Made by a program: the position numbers and the translations under genes. Under the pieces are notes generated by a model. The model saw nothing but the letters and a program-made list of their open reading frames with translations, made no database searches and had not been told where the DNA came from. Shown here piece by piece: positions 10,500 through 18,835 of a stretch of DNA of 64,000 nucleotides (positions within the stretch are counted from its first letter, which is position 1; each line of letters begins with the position of its first letter). Origin of the DNA: Rhodococcus jostii RHA1 (lineage in GTDB: Bacteria; Actinomycetota; Actinomycetes; Mycobacteriales; Mycobacteriaceae); contig NC_008268.1 in assembly GCF_000014565.1 (NCBI RefSeq), positions 6,638,501-6,702,500 on the forward strand. The letters are read 5' to 3'.

Positions 10500-11393
10500 T
10501 TGGTTTCGGCACACGCTGAATCGAACGAGCCCGTCGTCCCCCCGAGGGACGGCGGGCCCGTTTCGTATGGGACCCGTCGCTTGCGCCTGGACATCGCATA
10601 CGACGGAACCGATTTCTCCGGGTGGGCCCGGCAGAACGGGTTACGCACGGTGTGCGGGGAGATCGAGGAGAAGCTCGGCGCCGTCCTGCGCACGCCGTTG
10701 CAACTCACGGTGGCGGGCCGCACCGACGCCGGGGTCCACGCCACCGGACAGGTGGCGCACGTCGACGTTCCGGTCGACGCCCTTCCGGACGACCCGTCTC
10801 GGCTGGTCCGCAGGCTCGCGCGGTTCCTGCCCAAGGACGTGCGGATCAAGCGGATCGCCTTTGCGCCCGAACACTTCGATGCACGGTTCTCCGCGATGCG
10901 CAGGCACTACGAGTACCGCCTGACATCGGCGGTCTACGGCGCCGATCCGCTCCGAGCCCGGGACACCGTGTCGTATCCGAAGGTTCTCGACCTCGAACTC
11001 ATGCGCTCGGCGTCCGCGACGCTGCTGGGGTTGCACGACTTCGCGGCGTTCTGCAAACGCCGGGAGGGCGCCACGACTGTCCGCGATCTCCAACGTTTCG
11101 ACTGGGAGCGCGACGGCGACGTGTTCACGGCTTTCGTCAGCGCCGACGCCTTCTGCTGGTCGATGGTGCGCAGTCTCGTCGGTGCTGTTCTCGCCGTGGG
11201 GGAGGGACGCCGCGACCTCGGCTGGATCGAAGGACTCCTCCAGGAGAAGTCGCGGTCGAGTTCGATCCTGGTGGCCCCGGCGCACGGACTGTCCCTGGTG
11301 CGCGTCGACTACCCGGACGACGCGGATCTGGCGGCACGCAACAAGATCACCCGGGACGTCAGGACCGCGCCGGGCGGCTGCTGCGGCGACTGA
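10500..11393 (+). CDS. truA: tRNA pseudouridine(38-40) synthase
   Basis: Converts uridines 38-40 of the tRNA anticodon arm to pseudouridine. The catalytic motif [12 protein letters not shown] places the essential aspartate at residue 76. The 297-residue frame begins at a TTG at 10500, eight bases after an AAGAAGGA site; the first ~26 residues are weakly conserved. It closes the ribosomal/RNA polymerase alpha operon. In relatives the ESX-4-type locus follows; here that order is broken. Confidence 0.94.
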   Translation: MVSAHAESNEPVVPPRDGGPVSYGTRRLRLDIAYDGTDFSGWARQNGLRTVCGEIEEKLGAVLRTPLQLTVAGRTDAGVHATGQVAHVDVPVDALPDDPSRLVRRLARFLPKDVRIKRIAFAPEHFDARFSAMRRHYEYRLTSAVYGADPLRARDTVSYPKVLDLELMRSASATLLGLHDFAAFCKRREGATTVRDLQRFDWERDGDVFTAFVSADAFCWSMVRSLVGAVLAVGEGRRDLGWIEGLLQEKSRSSSILVAPAHGLSLVRVDYPDDADLAARNKITRDVRTAPGGCCGD

Positions 11394-11475
11394 CCGGAAT
11401 CTGCGGCGTCGATCACCACCGCGTTAGCGCAGGCACCAGCACCTACGATGGCTCCGGAAGAGAAGGAGCCTGTTC

Positions 11476-12042
11476 ATGACCGCAGTCGCACCCGTCCGGA
11501 TCGAGATCATCATCGGATCCGTCAGAGTGGGTCGGATCGCTCCCGTCGTCGCCGCCTGGTTCGCCGAACGTGCTCGCGCCTACCCGGGACTGGACGTGGG
11601 CATCATCGATCTTGCCGACACGCCGTTGCCGCAGGATCTCGGCGCATCCCCCGTGACGGACAAATTCCGGGAGCGAGTGGGCAGAGCCGAGGGGTTCGTG
11701 GCCGTCACCTCCGAGTACAACCATGGTTACCCTGCAGCGCTGAAGACCGCGTTCGACAGCGTCAAACAAGAATGGCGCTCGAAGCCCATCGGTTTCGTGT
11801 CGTACGGCGGGTTGGCAGGCGGGCTCCGGGCAACCGAACAGCTGCGCCAGGTGGTGGCCGAATTGCACATGGTGTCGGTGCGGCAGAGCGTGAGTTTCCA
11901 CCAGGTGCGCAAGCGATTCGACGACCAGGGGCAGACGACCGACGGCGCCGCCATCGACTCGGCGGACCGCATGCTGGCGCAGTTGGCGTGGTGGGCCGAC
12001 GCAGTCCGTGTCCAGCGCGGGACGGTCCCGTACCCCGGCTAG
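11476..12042 (+). CDS. NAD(P)H-dependent FMN reductase family protein
   Basis: A 188-residue flavodoxin-like flavin reductase/quinone reductase. GSVRVGRIAPVVAAWF near the N-terminus matches the FMN phosphate loop, and VTSEYNHGYPAALKTAFD (about residues 76-93) is the family's FMN/NADPH-binding stretch. The start follows GAAGGAG. Its TAG stop lies within a CTAG palindrome shared with a stop of the convergent eccE remnant. The physiological substrate cannot be told from sequence. Confidence 0.85.
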   Translation: MTAVAPVRIEIIIGSVRVGRIAPVVAAWFAERARAYPGLDVGIIDLADTPLPQDLGASPVTDKFRERVGRAEGFVAVTSEYNHGYPAALKTAFDSVKQEWRSKPIGFVSYGGLAGGLRATEQLRQVVAELHMVSVRQSVSFHQVRKRFDDQGQTTDGAAIDSADRMLAQLAWWADAVRVQRGTVPYPG

Positions 12043-13392
12043 TACTGGTGGACCGGCGGGTACTCGTCCACCGCGCGAGGCCGGCCGGGATGCCGTCTCG
12101 GACGAGATCGTGACCAGCATCAGTTCGATACTCGTCCCTCCGGTCGACAGAAGAATGCGGTCGCCCAGCGCATTCGGCTGGACGATCGACAAGTCCGGTT
12201 CGGCACCGGGCCACTGGCTCGGTTCTCCGTAGAGATAGATCGCGGTGACCCCGGCGCGGGGCGGCAGCGCGTTGACGCCGTCGAGCACGACGGTGTTGAA
12301 CCTGTTGTCGGACTGCGGATTGTGGCCGGCGATCCGCAACCGGTCGGGTGTGGCGATGGAGTCGATCAACGACGACCACGTGTCGGGCCGATCGGTGTGG
12401 ATGAGCACCCGGGCTCCGGTCGCGCCGGCGCGGAACACCAGTTGCTGGGCGAGATACAATTCGCCCGCCACGTAGACCATGCCGACGCCGGGACCTGCGA
12501 TGCGGGCGGTGATTCCGTGCCCGTTGTCGTCGGAGCCGATGAGCTGGCCGCACCCCGCGGGCGGTAACTGCAGCGCACGCAGGTCCTCGACGGACATGTC
12601 GGTCAACGGCATCACGTCGTCGAGGTCCGGCATCGCGACGGGAAGATTGGACAGCAGTCCGTTCCGGTGCCTGCCCTGCATCGAGACGAGTCCGGGAATC
12701 GTGAGCGGCTCGGGCATCGTCCGGGTGGTGACCCGGCAGGCCGCGCCGACCTTCACTTGACCGTGGTGTGCGCTGGGGCGCAGCCGGATCGTCACGGTCG
12801 TGCCGAGGCTCGACGGAACCCAGAGCTTCGCGAGCAGATCTCGTGTCAGGTAGCGCGGGTCGACTCCGTAGCCGGTGTTGCACACTCCGGGCAGTGGTGC
12901 ATGCTTCCACGTCTCCGTGAAGGTCTTCGGATCGACGCCGCGACTGATCTGCAGCGCTGCGGATTCGATCTCCGGTGCGGTGAGAATGCGGGCGCGGCAG
13001 CCGGAATCGGCCAGTGCACGCACGACGCGGCTTGCCGCGATCGTGATCGCGCGCGATGCGCCTTCCTCGCCGCCGCCGCGCCGCGCCACGGCGGCAACGC
13101 TCTGGGTGGCGTCGAATCGCAGGGCGAGCCAGACCATCCGGGTCTCGGTCGCCGGGAGCGGACCGATCAGCCTGTCGTACACGTCGGTGGTGGGGGAGCC
13201 GGCCGCGGCACGATAACCTTGGCTGGCGATGTCGATTCCGCTCAGCGAGATGTCGTGCTGCACGAGACGCGCGGCGAGGGCGTCGGTGGGGAGTTCGTGG
13301 GTCGTCTGGAAGCCGTCCCGAGTGACCTGCGTGAGGCTCCAACTGTTGCCGCTACCTCTCAACCGTGGGCGCTTCGGTAGTTGGGTGCGCAA
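12039..13392 (-). pseudogene. eccE: Type VII secretion protein EccE, truncated remnant
   Basis: The translation matches the cytosolic part of EccE, a membrane component of ESX/type VII secretion systems, with family-typical stretches such as VYDRLIGPLPATETRMVWLALR, GGGEEGASRAITIAASRVVRAL and LYLAQQLVFRAGATGARVLIHTDRP. The N-terminal membrane helices are missing. The frame opens only after a stop at 13447-13449, has no ATG or GTG near its 5' end, and the first in-frame start is a TTG at 13392. At the 3' end the same frame has no stop until 11443, inside the opposite-strand reductase gene; a stop at 12039-12041 exists in another frame. No other ESX core gene is present in the window. It is most likely a relic. 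Read as one frame it would be a 649-residue protein. Confidence 0.65.
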
Positions 13393-14024
13393 CGAGGCAT
13401 CGGACGGCCGGTTACTTTTCCCGGCGTATCGGTTCGGGTCACCGAATCATTGACCTCACGGACCGCGACGCCTATCTGGGCAGGCCCGCATAAGAGTGTG
13501 CGGGAGCAGACTCCGGAGAGAGTGGACGCATTGCATTGTCGGGCACGATCGCAAGAGGCGTCGCTGCCTGATCAGCAAAAGATGTTGCGGGAGGGCGCCT
13601 GCTGGTGCGGTGTATCGGGTCTACAACTATCGTGTTCGGGTTTGCGGGAGCGGCGGGGCGCGGCCGGATGATCGACGACGCGGCCCTGGGCGGGTCGCGG
13701 TGGTGCGGGTCATGTGGCGAGATCGATTGCCCCGGCCCGCCTGCGGACTCCTTCCGAGGCTGAATGTCGGACGCCGGCGTTACAGTCGAGGTCCTGCGAG
13801 AGAAGGGTGATGCATCGCTGGTGGAGAGGGTTGATGGATGACGGCATGGCACGGTTGGCATCGTTGTCCGGCCGGTTCTCTCCGTCGAGGTCGAAGCAGA
13901 ATCATCACCGGCTTCGGGGCGATGCCGCCGCACGGTTGGGGAAGGGGTGACCGGTGAGCATCTCGGGCGATCGCGGGTCATCTCGGAACGCGACGGTGCT
14001 CGCCGCTCATGAATTGGGCCCGGC
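13393..14024. other. Interval between eccE remnant and TnpB-related gene
   Basis: About 630 bases without a confidently coding gene. A small hairpin (6-base stem, 13485-13490/13499-13504) lies near the left side. From 13605 onward there is a chain of very short plus-strand frames whose starts and stops overlap (13605-13763, 13764-13841, 13834-13950, 13947-14012), leading to the TnpB-related start at 14025. Longer frames on either strand look like GC-rich chance frames. The left boundary of the inserted element probably lies here, near where eccE similarity stops. Confidence 0.5.
13605..13763 (+). CDS. Small cysteine-containing ORF upstream of tnpB-related gene (tentative)
   Basis: A 52-residue frame starting with GTG about nine bases after a GGGAGGG stretch. 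Its C-terminal half carries WCGSCGEIDC, a CxxC plus Cys arrangement that could bind zinc. The stop abuts an ATG (TGAATG), opening a chain of coupled mini-frames that ends at the TnpB-related gene. No family is recognised. It may be a real small protein, a leader peptide, or chance. Confidence 0.3.
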   Translation: MRCIGSTTIVFGFAGAAGRGRMIDDAALGGSRWCGSCGEIDCPGPPADSFRG

Positions 14025-15836
14025 GTGACCGGGCCGGGATCGACTGTGCCGCGGCAGTTCTCGTTCACCACCCGCGCCCACGTGGCGGTCGACGACGCGA
14101 CCGGTGAGCGGATCGGCCTCGATGACGTCGACACCCGGGTGGGGTGGCTGCTCGATCTGATTGCAGGTGCTGGCGCCGAGTTGGTGTCGCGGCTGTGGCG
14201 GCCGGCGACGTTCGACGTGCTCGCCGCCGGCCGTGACCGCCAGGACCGCAGGCTGCCCGCACAGGGTCATGTCGCCGCGGCGCGGCTCGGCTGGGATCCG
14301 TTCTATCCGGACGGGGTCTATGTGCCGTCGCGGGTGACCCGGGTGGTGACCGCGCAGGTGCTGGCGACCCTGCGGACCCTGACCTACCGGGACACCGCGA
14401 TCGCGGCACTGTCGACCCGATTCGACCCGGCCACCGGTCGTCTGACCGCACCCACCGAGCCGGGCGACTCTGTGCCCTCGGGTTTCGCTCGGGGTGTGCG
14501 GCGCCAGCTCGCCGCACGCGCCCGCTCCAGTGGCGGGGCACCGGCCGGCCGGTTGCGGATCACCGACCTGCAGGGACCACCGCAGATCGCGGCCATGGCC
14601 CGACTGTCGGCCGCCGATCGGCAGCTCGCGCAGCTTGCCGTCACCGTCGCAGAGCATGAGCTGGTGTTGACGGTGAAGCTGCCGACCTGTCCCGCGCCGG
14701 TGGGGCGGGCGCAGTGGCGGCGGGTGCGGCTGACCGCGGCCATCCCCGCGCACCTGTGCGGCCGGCCTGTCATCGATTGGCATCTGCCGATCCTGGTCCT
14801 CGACCGCCGGGGTCTGTTGTGGCGGTGCGCCGCCACCGAACTCGTCCCGGCAGACGACCTGGACTCGGCCGCCGTGGCGGTGGGCGTGGATTGGTCCCCG
14901 TCCACGCTCGGTGCCGCCGCCATCACCACCGACAGCCCGGAGGGGCTGGTGTCGGATTACCGGGGCTTCACCTACGACGACCGCGGCCTCGGAATCAAAC
15001 TGGCGCGCCTGCAGGCCGAGGGGCAGCTGCTGCACGCCAAGGCCGCCCGGCTGACCCGGCTGGCCGCCACCGCCCCACCGGAGGTCCGCGCCCAGCTGGA
15101 GGCGAAGATCGCCGTCCTCGACGAACACCGCACCGCGGTGGGTGCCAAGCGGGGGAAGATCAACCGGGAACTCGCGTTCCACTTCGCCCGCCAGGTCACC
15201 GACTACGCCACCACCGCGGGAGCGCAGGTGATCGCGGTGGAAGATCTCAGCACCCTCGAGACCCGCGGGCATGGGCGGGTCAACAACAATCGGGCCGCGC
15301 AGTCCGCCCGCCGCCAAGCGGTCGCCGCCCTCGCGCACACCGCCGCAGCCGTTGGTATCGCGGTGGTCTCGGTGCCCGCCCGGGGATCGTCCGCATGGTG
15401 TCCGGGCTGCGACGAACCACTTGCCCGTCCCGGCGGGTACCACACCGCGTGGTGCCCGGGCTGCCGGGTCGGTGGCAACCGCGACCACCTCGCCGGGGTG
15501 AACCTGGCCAAACGCGCACTGCTCGGCAAAGGCAAGGTCACCCGCCGGCGGGGGCAGCTGCCCGCGGTCCGGGTCGCCGAACACGCGCCGGTCCGGCCAT
15601 CGCGCGACAAAACCGGTCCGACCCCGAGCAGGCCCCGGCATCGCCGGGTCCGCCGCAGCCTGCCCGCCGTGACGCCGCGGTTGGGGGTGACTCCGAAACA
15701 GCATGTTCCTGCACTACAAGCGTCGGTGTGGGACACGGTCCAACCCACACCACCGCACGGTGATGCGGGTAGCCGTGACACACGTCCATCTCAGGCGCCC
15801 GCCACACCAGTGGCAGACAGTCCGAGATGTACGTAG
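14025..15836 (+). CDS. tnpB: TnpB-related RuvC-like nuclease (IS200/IS605/IS607 accessory type)
   Basis: A 603-residue protein, larger than typical TnpB (about 400). The RuvC-like nuclease core shows Asp289 in AVGVDWSPSTLG, Glu406 in VIAVEDLSTLETRG and Asp487 in GGNRDHLAGVNLAKRAL, with a zinc ribbon Cys459-x2-Cys462 and Cys477-x2-Cys480 between the last two, so the catalytic triad looks intact. The N-terminal ~280 residues would form the nucleic-acid-binding part; residues ~500-603 are a Pro/Arg-rich tail. Characterised TnpB proteins are RNA-guided DNA nucleases using an RNA from the element's right end. No tnpA transposase is nearby. It sits beside the eccE remnant and ends before a terminator hairpin. 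Start is GTG at 14025; upstream in-frame starts are not obvious. Confidence 0.85.
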   Translation: MTGPGSTVPRQFSFTTRAHVAVDDATGERIGLDDVDTRVGWLLDLIAGAGAELVSRLWRPATFDVLAAGRDRQDRRLPAQGHVAAARLGWDPFYPDGVYVPSRVTRVVTAQVLATLRTLTYRDTAIAALSTRFDPATGRLTAPTEPGDSVPSGFARGVRRQLAARARSSGGAPAGRLRITDLQGPPQIAAMARLSAADRQLAQLAVTVAEHELVLTVKLPTCPAPVGRAQWRRVRLTAAIPAHLCGRPVIDWHLPILVLDRRGLLWRCAATELVPADDLDSAAVAVGVDWSPSTLGAAAITTDSPEGLVSDYRGFTYDDRGLGIKLARLQAEGQLLHAKAARLTRLAATAPPEVRAQLEAKIAVLDEHRTAVGAKRGKINRELAFHFARQVTDYATTAGAQVIAVEDLSTLETRGHGRVNNNRAAQSARRQAVAALAHTAAAVGIAVVSVPARGSSAWCPGCDEPLARPGGYHTAWCPGCRVGGNRDHLAGVNLAKRALLGKGKVTRRRGQLPAVRVAEHAPVRPSRDKTGPTPSRPRHRRVRRSLPAVTPRLGVTPKQHVPALQASVWDTVQPTPPHGDAGSRDTRPSQAPATPVADSPRCT

Positions 15837-15930
15837 ACGCTACGTCAACGGTCTCGAAGGCGCCGTCGATATGCAGACCGCGGAAGACCAGAACGTCGCG
15901 GCCTGCTCTGATCCTCGCGTGACAGGTCGA

Positions 15931-15955
15931 GTGCCCCAGCATTTTGCTGGGGCAC
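15931..15955. terminator. Bidirectional hairpin between tnpB-related gene and lrp
   Basis: A perfect 11-base-pair stem (15931-15941 with 15945-15955) with a TTT loop lies between the convergent TnpB-related gene and the Lrp-type regulator. It could terminate both transcripts. Confidence 0.6.
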
Positions 15956-15982
15956 TGTCGTCTCGGACGAGGGATCGAGTGA

Positions 15983-16435
15983 TCAGTCGGCGGGCGGTAT
16001 CAGCCGGCTGAGGACGACGCTGCTCTTGGTCTGAAGTACGGCCGGCTCCGACCGCAGATTCTCCAGCGTGCGTTCCAGGTGTGCCGTGTCGGTGGTGCGG
16101 ACGCGGAGGAGGGCGTTGGCATCCCCGGTGACGGTGTACGCCTCCTGAACCTCGGTGTGACGAGAAACGATCCGTGCGATTTCGACGGCCGAGGTGCGGC
16201 CGCTGCAGTACAACTCGACGAAGACCTCGACGCCGTGGCCGAGAGCACGCGGATCGAGCGCCGCATGGAATCCGGTGATCACTCCGGACTCGATCAGTCG
16301 ATCGACCCGACGCTTCACGGCGGGTGCGGAGAGCCCGACCTCGGCGCCGATGGTGGCGAAGCTGGACCGCGCATTGCGCTCCAGCCGCGCAACGATCCGC
16401 CGATCGAGCCCGTCCAGACGCAATGAATCATCCAT
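15983..16435 (-). CDS. Lrp/AsnC-family transcriptional regulator
   Basis: A 150-residue regulator. The N-terminal helix-turn-helix (LDGLDRRIVARLERNARSSF and following GAEVGLSAPAVKRRVDRL, about residues 6-50) is followed by the RAM ligand-binding domain (about 65-145, with TVTGDANALLRVRTTDTAHLE). The start is the ATG at 16435. It is divergent from the amidinotransferase-family gene and ornithine aminotransferase gene, an arrangement also known in M. tuberculosis (Rv2324 with Rv2323c/Rv2322c), so it probably senses an amino acid such as arginine or ornithine and controls that pair. Confidence 0.9.
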   Translation of the reverse strand: MDDSLRLDGLDRRIVARLERNARSSFATIGAEVGLSAPAVKRRVDRLIESGVITGFHAALDPRALGHGVEVFVELYCSGRTSAVEIARIVSRHTEVQEAYTVTGDANALLRVRTTDTAHLERTLENLRSEPAVLQTKSSVVLSRLIPPAD

Positions 16436-16454
16436 GTGATGGAACGCTAGCGCA

Positions 16455-16483
16455 TTGATCAGGGCTTTTGGTGGGTGGATACT
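16455..16483 (+). promoter_or_regulatory. Candidate promoter for the arginine-catabolism pair
   Basis: TTGATC at 16455-16460 and GATACT at 16478-16483 with a 17-base spacer lie in the gap between the Lrp gene and the amidinotransferase-family gene. Transcription would begin near 16490, which supports the downstream start at 16517 over the GTG at 16475. Confidence 0.45.
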
Positions 16484-16516
16484 GATTTCACCGACACCGA
16501 CCGAGGGGGAGTGGAG

Positions 16517-17434
16517 ATGGCGCCCACTGCTGGTATCGAGTCCGAAAACCCGTACGAAGAGGCGGCAGAGGTGCGGGGCGACGCCGCCCGCGTGGCCCGG
16601 CGTGCTCACTCGCGGAGTTACCTGATGTGCCCGCCCACGTATTTCGACGTCGTCTATGCCATCAACGACTGGATGCGGCCCGAGGAACCCGTGGACCGGG
16701 ATCGTGCGATGTCGCAGTGGTCGGCGCTCGCAGACACGTACCGGCGGCTCGGACACGAGGTCCTCACGATCGACCCTGTCGAGGGGCTCCCGGACATGGT
16801 GTTCGTCACCGACAGCGGACTCGTCGTCGACGGTGTCGCGCTCGGCGCCCGCTACCGGTCCGCCGAGCGGCGGGCCGAGGCCGACCACGTGTTCCGGTGG
16901 TTCCTGGACAACGGGCTGGTCAGGCCCACCCTGCCGCGGTATGTCAACGAGGGGGAGGGTGACTTCCTCGTCGTCGGCGACGTGATCCTCGCCGGAACCG
17001 GATTTCGGTCCGACCCGCAGTCACACGCCGAGGCCTCGGCCCACCTCGGCCGCCCGGTGATCACGTTGAACCTGGTGAATCCCCGCTACTACCACCTCAA
17101 CACCGCGCTGGGTGTGCTCGACGACTGGACCATCGCCTACCTCCCGGCGGCGTTCTCGCCGGACAGTCGCGCTCTGCTCGAGGAGATGTATCCCGACGCG
17201 GTGATCGCGGCCGAGACGGACACCGACTGGCTCGGACTGAACCTGGTCAGCGACGGTGCCAATGTGGTGCTACCCGTGCAGGCTTCGCACCTTGCAGACC
17301 AATTGTCCGCTCGCGGGTACGAGCCCGTGCCGGTCGACTATTCGGAGTTCCTCAAATCCGGTGGCGGAATCAAGTGCAGCACTTTGGAGCTCCGCGGATT
17401 CCGCGGGCTCCGGGTCGTGGAAGATCAGGGGTGA
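16517..17434 (+). CDS. Dimethylargininase/arginine dihydrolase-like amidinotransferase-family protein
   Basis: A 305-residue guanidino-group-modifying enzyme. The family catalytic cysteine is in GGGIKCSTLELRG near the C-terminus (Cys287), with DMVFVTDSG and NEGEGDFLVVGD typical of the five-bladed propeller fold. The frame opens at a GTG at 16475, but that lies at the predicted promoter; the ATG at 16517 follows a GAGGGGG site. The ornithine aminotransferase gene follows seven bases later, so arginine (or methylarginine) to ornithine/citrulline conversion feeding glutamate semialdehyde is likely. Whether it acts as dimethylargininase, deiminase or ammonia-releasing dihydrolase cannot be decided here. 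Confidence 0.8.
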   Translation: MAPTAGIESENPYEEAAEVRGDAARVARRAHSRSYLMCPPTYFDVVYAINDWMRPEEPVDRDRAMSQWSALADTYRRLGHEVLTIDPVEGLPDMVFVTDSGLVVDGVALGARYRSAERRAEADHVFRWFLDNGLVRPTLPRYVNEGEGDFLVVGDVILAGTGFRSDPQSHAEASAHLGRPVITLNLVNPRYYHLNTALGVLDDWTIAYLPAAFSPDSRALLEEMYPDAVIAAETDTDWLGLNLVSDGANVVLPVQASHLADQLSARGYEPVPVDYSEFLKSGGGIKCSTLELRGFRGLRVVEDQG

Positions 17435-17440
17435 CCAGCA

Positions 17441-18667
17441 ATGTCGGACGGTGTCGTTTCCGTGTCGGATGCCACGCGTGAACAGCTGATCAGGGCCGAC
17501 GAGCACAGCGCACACAACTACGCGCCGCTGCCGGTCGTGATCGAGTCGGGCGCGGGCTCGTGGGTGAAGGGAATCGATGGCGTCGACTACCTGGATGTAC
17601 TCGCCGGATACTCGGCTCTCAACTTCGGCCACGCGCACCCCACCCTCGTCCGGGTGGCACGCGAACAACTCGGCCGGCTCACCCTGACCAGCCGCGCCTT
17701 CCAGCACGATCGGTTCGCGTCCTTCTGCGAGGACCTGAGCAGGCTGTGCCAGAAGGACGCCGTGCTGCCGATGAACACGGGCGCCGAAGCCGTGGAGACC
17801 GCGCTGAAACTGGCCCGCAAATGGGGTTACGACGTCAAGGGAGTGCCGCCGGGGCGTGCCGAGGTGATCACGTGCGCCGGGAACTTCCACGGTCGCACCA
17901 TCTCGATCGTCGGGTTCTCGTCCGATCCGGACGCGTACACCGGATTCGGTCCGTTCCCGGCGGGCTTCGCGTCCGTCGAATACGGGAACGCGAATGCGCT
18001 CGAGGCCGCGATCACGGAGAACACCGTGGCGGTGCTCCTCGAACCGATCCAGGGAGAGGCCGGGGTCCTGGTGCCACCGCCCGGCTACCTCGCAGCGGTC
18101 CGGGACATTTGCACTCGTCGCGGGATCCTGATGGTCGCCGACGAGATCCAGAGCGGGCTCGGGCGGACCGGCGACACGTTCGCGTGCGACCACGAGAACG
18201 TCACCCCCGATGTGTACGTCCTGGGCAAGGCACTCGGGGGTGGTCTGATACCGGTTTCCGCCGTCGTCGCCGACTGGCCGGTGATGGCGGTGATCGGCCC
18301 CGGACAACATGGGAGCACGTTCGGGGGCAACCCCCTCGCCTGCGCGGTCGGGAGCGCCGTCGTGGACCTGCTCGAGACCGGCGAGTACCAGCAGCGAAGC
18401 CGCGACCTGGGTGCCTACCTGCACAGAATGCTGTCGCAACTGCCCCCCGACCACGTCTCGGAGGTGCGTGGGCGCGGACTGTGGGCCGGTGTGCAGCTGG
18501 CCGACGGTATGCCGTCCGCTCGAACGATCTGTGAAAGACTTCTGGCACGCAGGGTCCTCGCGAAGGACGCGCACGAGGGAACGATCCGCATCGCCCCGCC
18601 GCTGGTGATCGAACGGGACGAGCTGACGTGGGCGGTCGAACAGCTCGCCGATGCGCTCGCCGAGTGA
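17441..18667 (+). CDS. rocD: Ornithine aminotransferase
   Basis: A class III PLP-dependent aminotransferase of 408 residues, converting ornithine and 2-oxoglutarate to glutamate 5-semialdehyde and glutamate. Visible motifs are MNTGAEAVETALKLARKWGY, GNFHGRTISIVGFSSDP, MVADEIQSGLGRTG and the PLP lysine in VLGKALGGGLIPVSA. It starts six bases after the amidinotransferase-family gene, so the two are co-transcribed. Confidence 0.93.
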   Translation: MSDGVVSVSDATREQLIRADEHSAHNYAPLPVVIESGAGSWVKGIDGVDYLDVLAGYSALNFGHAHPTLVRVAREQLGRLTLTSRAFQHDRFASFCEDLSRLCQKDAVLPMNTGAEAVETALKLARKWGYDVKGVPPGRAEVITCAGNFHGRTISIVGFSSDPDAYTGFGPFPAGFASVEYGNANALEAAITENTVAVLLEPIQGEAGVLVPPPGYLAAVRDICTRRGILMVADEIQSGLGRTGDTFACDHENVTPDVYVLGKALGGGLIPVSAVVADWPVMAVIGPGQHGSTFGGNPLACAVGSAVVDLLETGEYQQRSRDLGAYLHRMLSQLPPDHVSEVRGRGLWAGVQLADGMPSARTICERLLARRVLAKDAHEGTIRIAPPLVIERDELTWAVEQLADALAE

Positions 18668-18670
18668 GTT

Positions 18671-18700
18671 TTGACCCTGGGCCTCACCGACCGGTATTGT
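18671..18700 (+). promoter_or_regulatory. Promoter for rplM-rpsI
   Basis: TTGACC at 18671-18676 and TATTGT at 18695-18700 with an 18-base spacer give a strong SigA-like match. The downstream leader is about 130 bases to rplM. This shows rplM-rpsI is independent of the upstream rocD gene. Confidence 0.55.
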
Positions 18701-18835
18701 TCTCCGTTGGCGTGCCGTGCGCCGCTGCGTCCTCGTGTCGCAGTGGCTGGCGGTTCTCGGGTCTCAACTGGCCGCCGGGAATCGCTCGACGATACGCAAT
18801 GGCCAGCAGCGGATTGAACAAGACGAGGAAGTTCT

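Noticed and set aside
8038..10599. 853-codon open frame on the minus strand over rpsK-rpsD-rpoA-rplQ-truA
   Set aside because: It is antisense to five well-supported genes; long antisense frames are common in high-GC coding DNA and its translation has no recognisable domain.
13472..14134. 220-codon minus-strand frame in the interval before the TnpB-related gene
   Set aside because: Ser/Pro/Arg-rich without a ribosome site or domain, and it overlaps the TnpB start.
14007..15704. 565-codon minus-strand frame over the TnpB-related gene
   Set aside because: The plus-strand frame has RuvC and zinc-ribbon motifs; the antisense frame has none.
15250..15830. Possible CRISPR-like repeats near the TnpB-related gene
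   Set aside because: Only scattered short inverted repeats were seen; no regularly spaced direct repeats with unique spacers.
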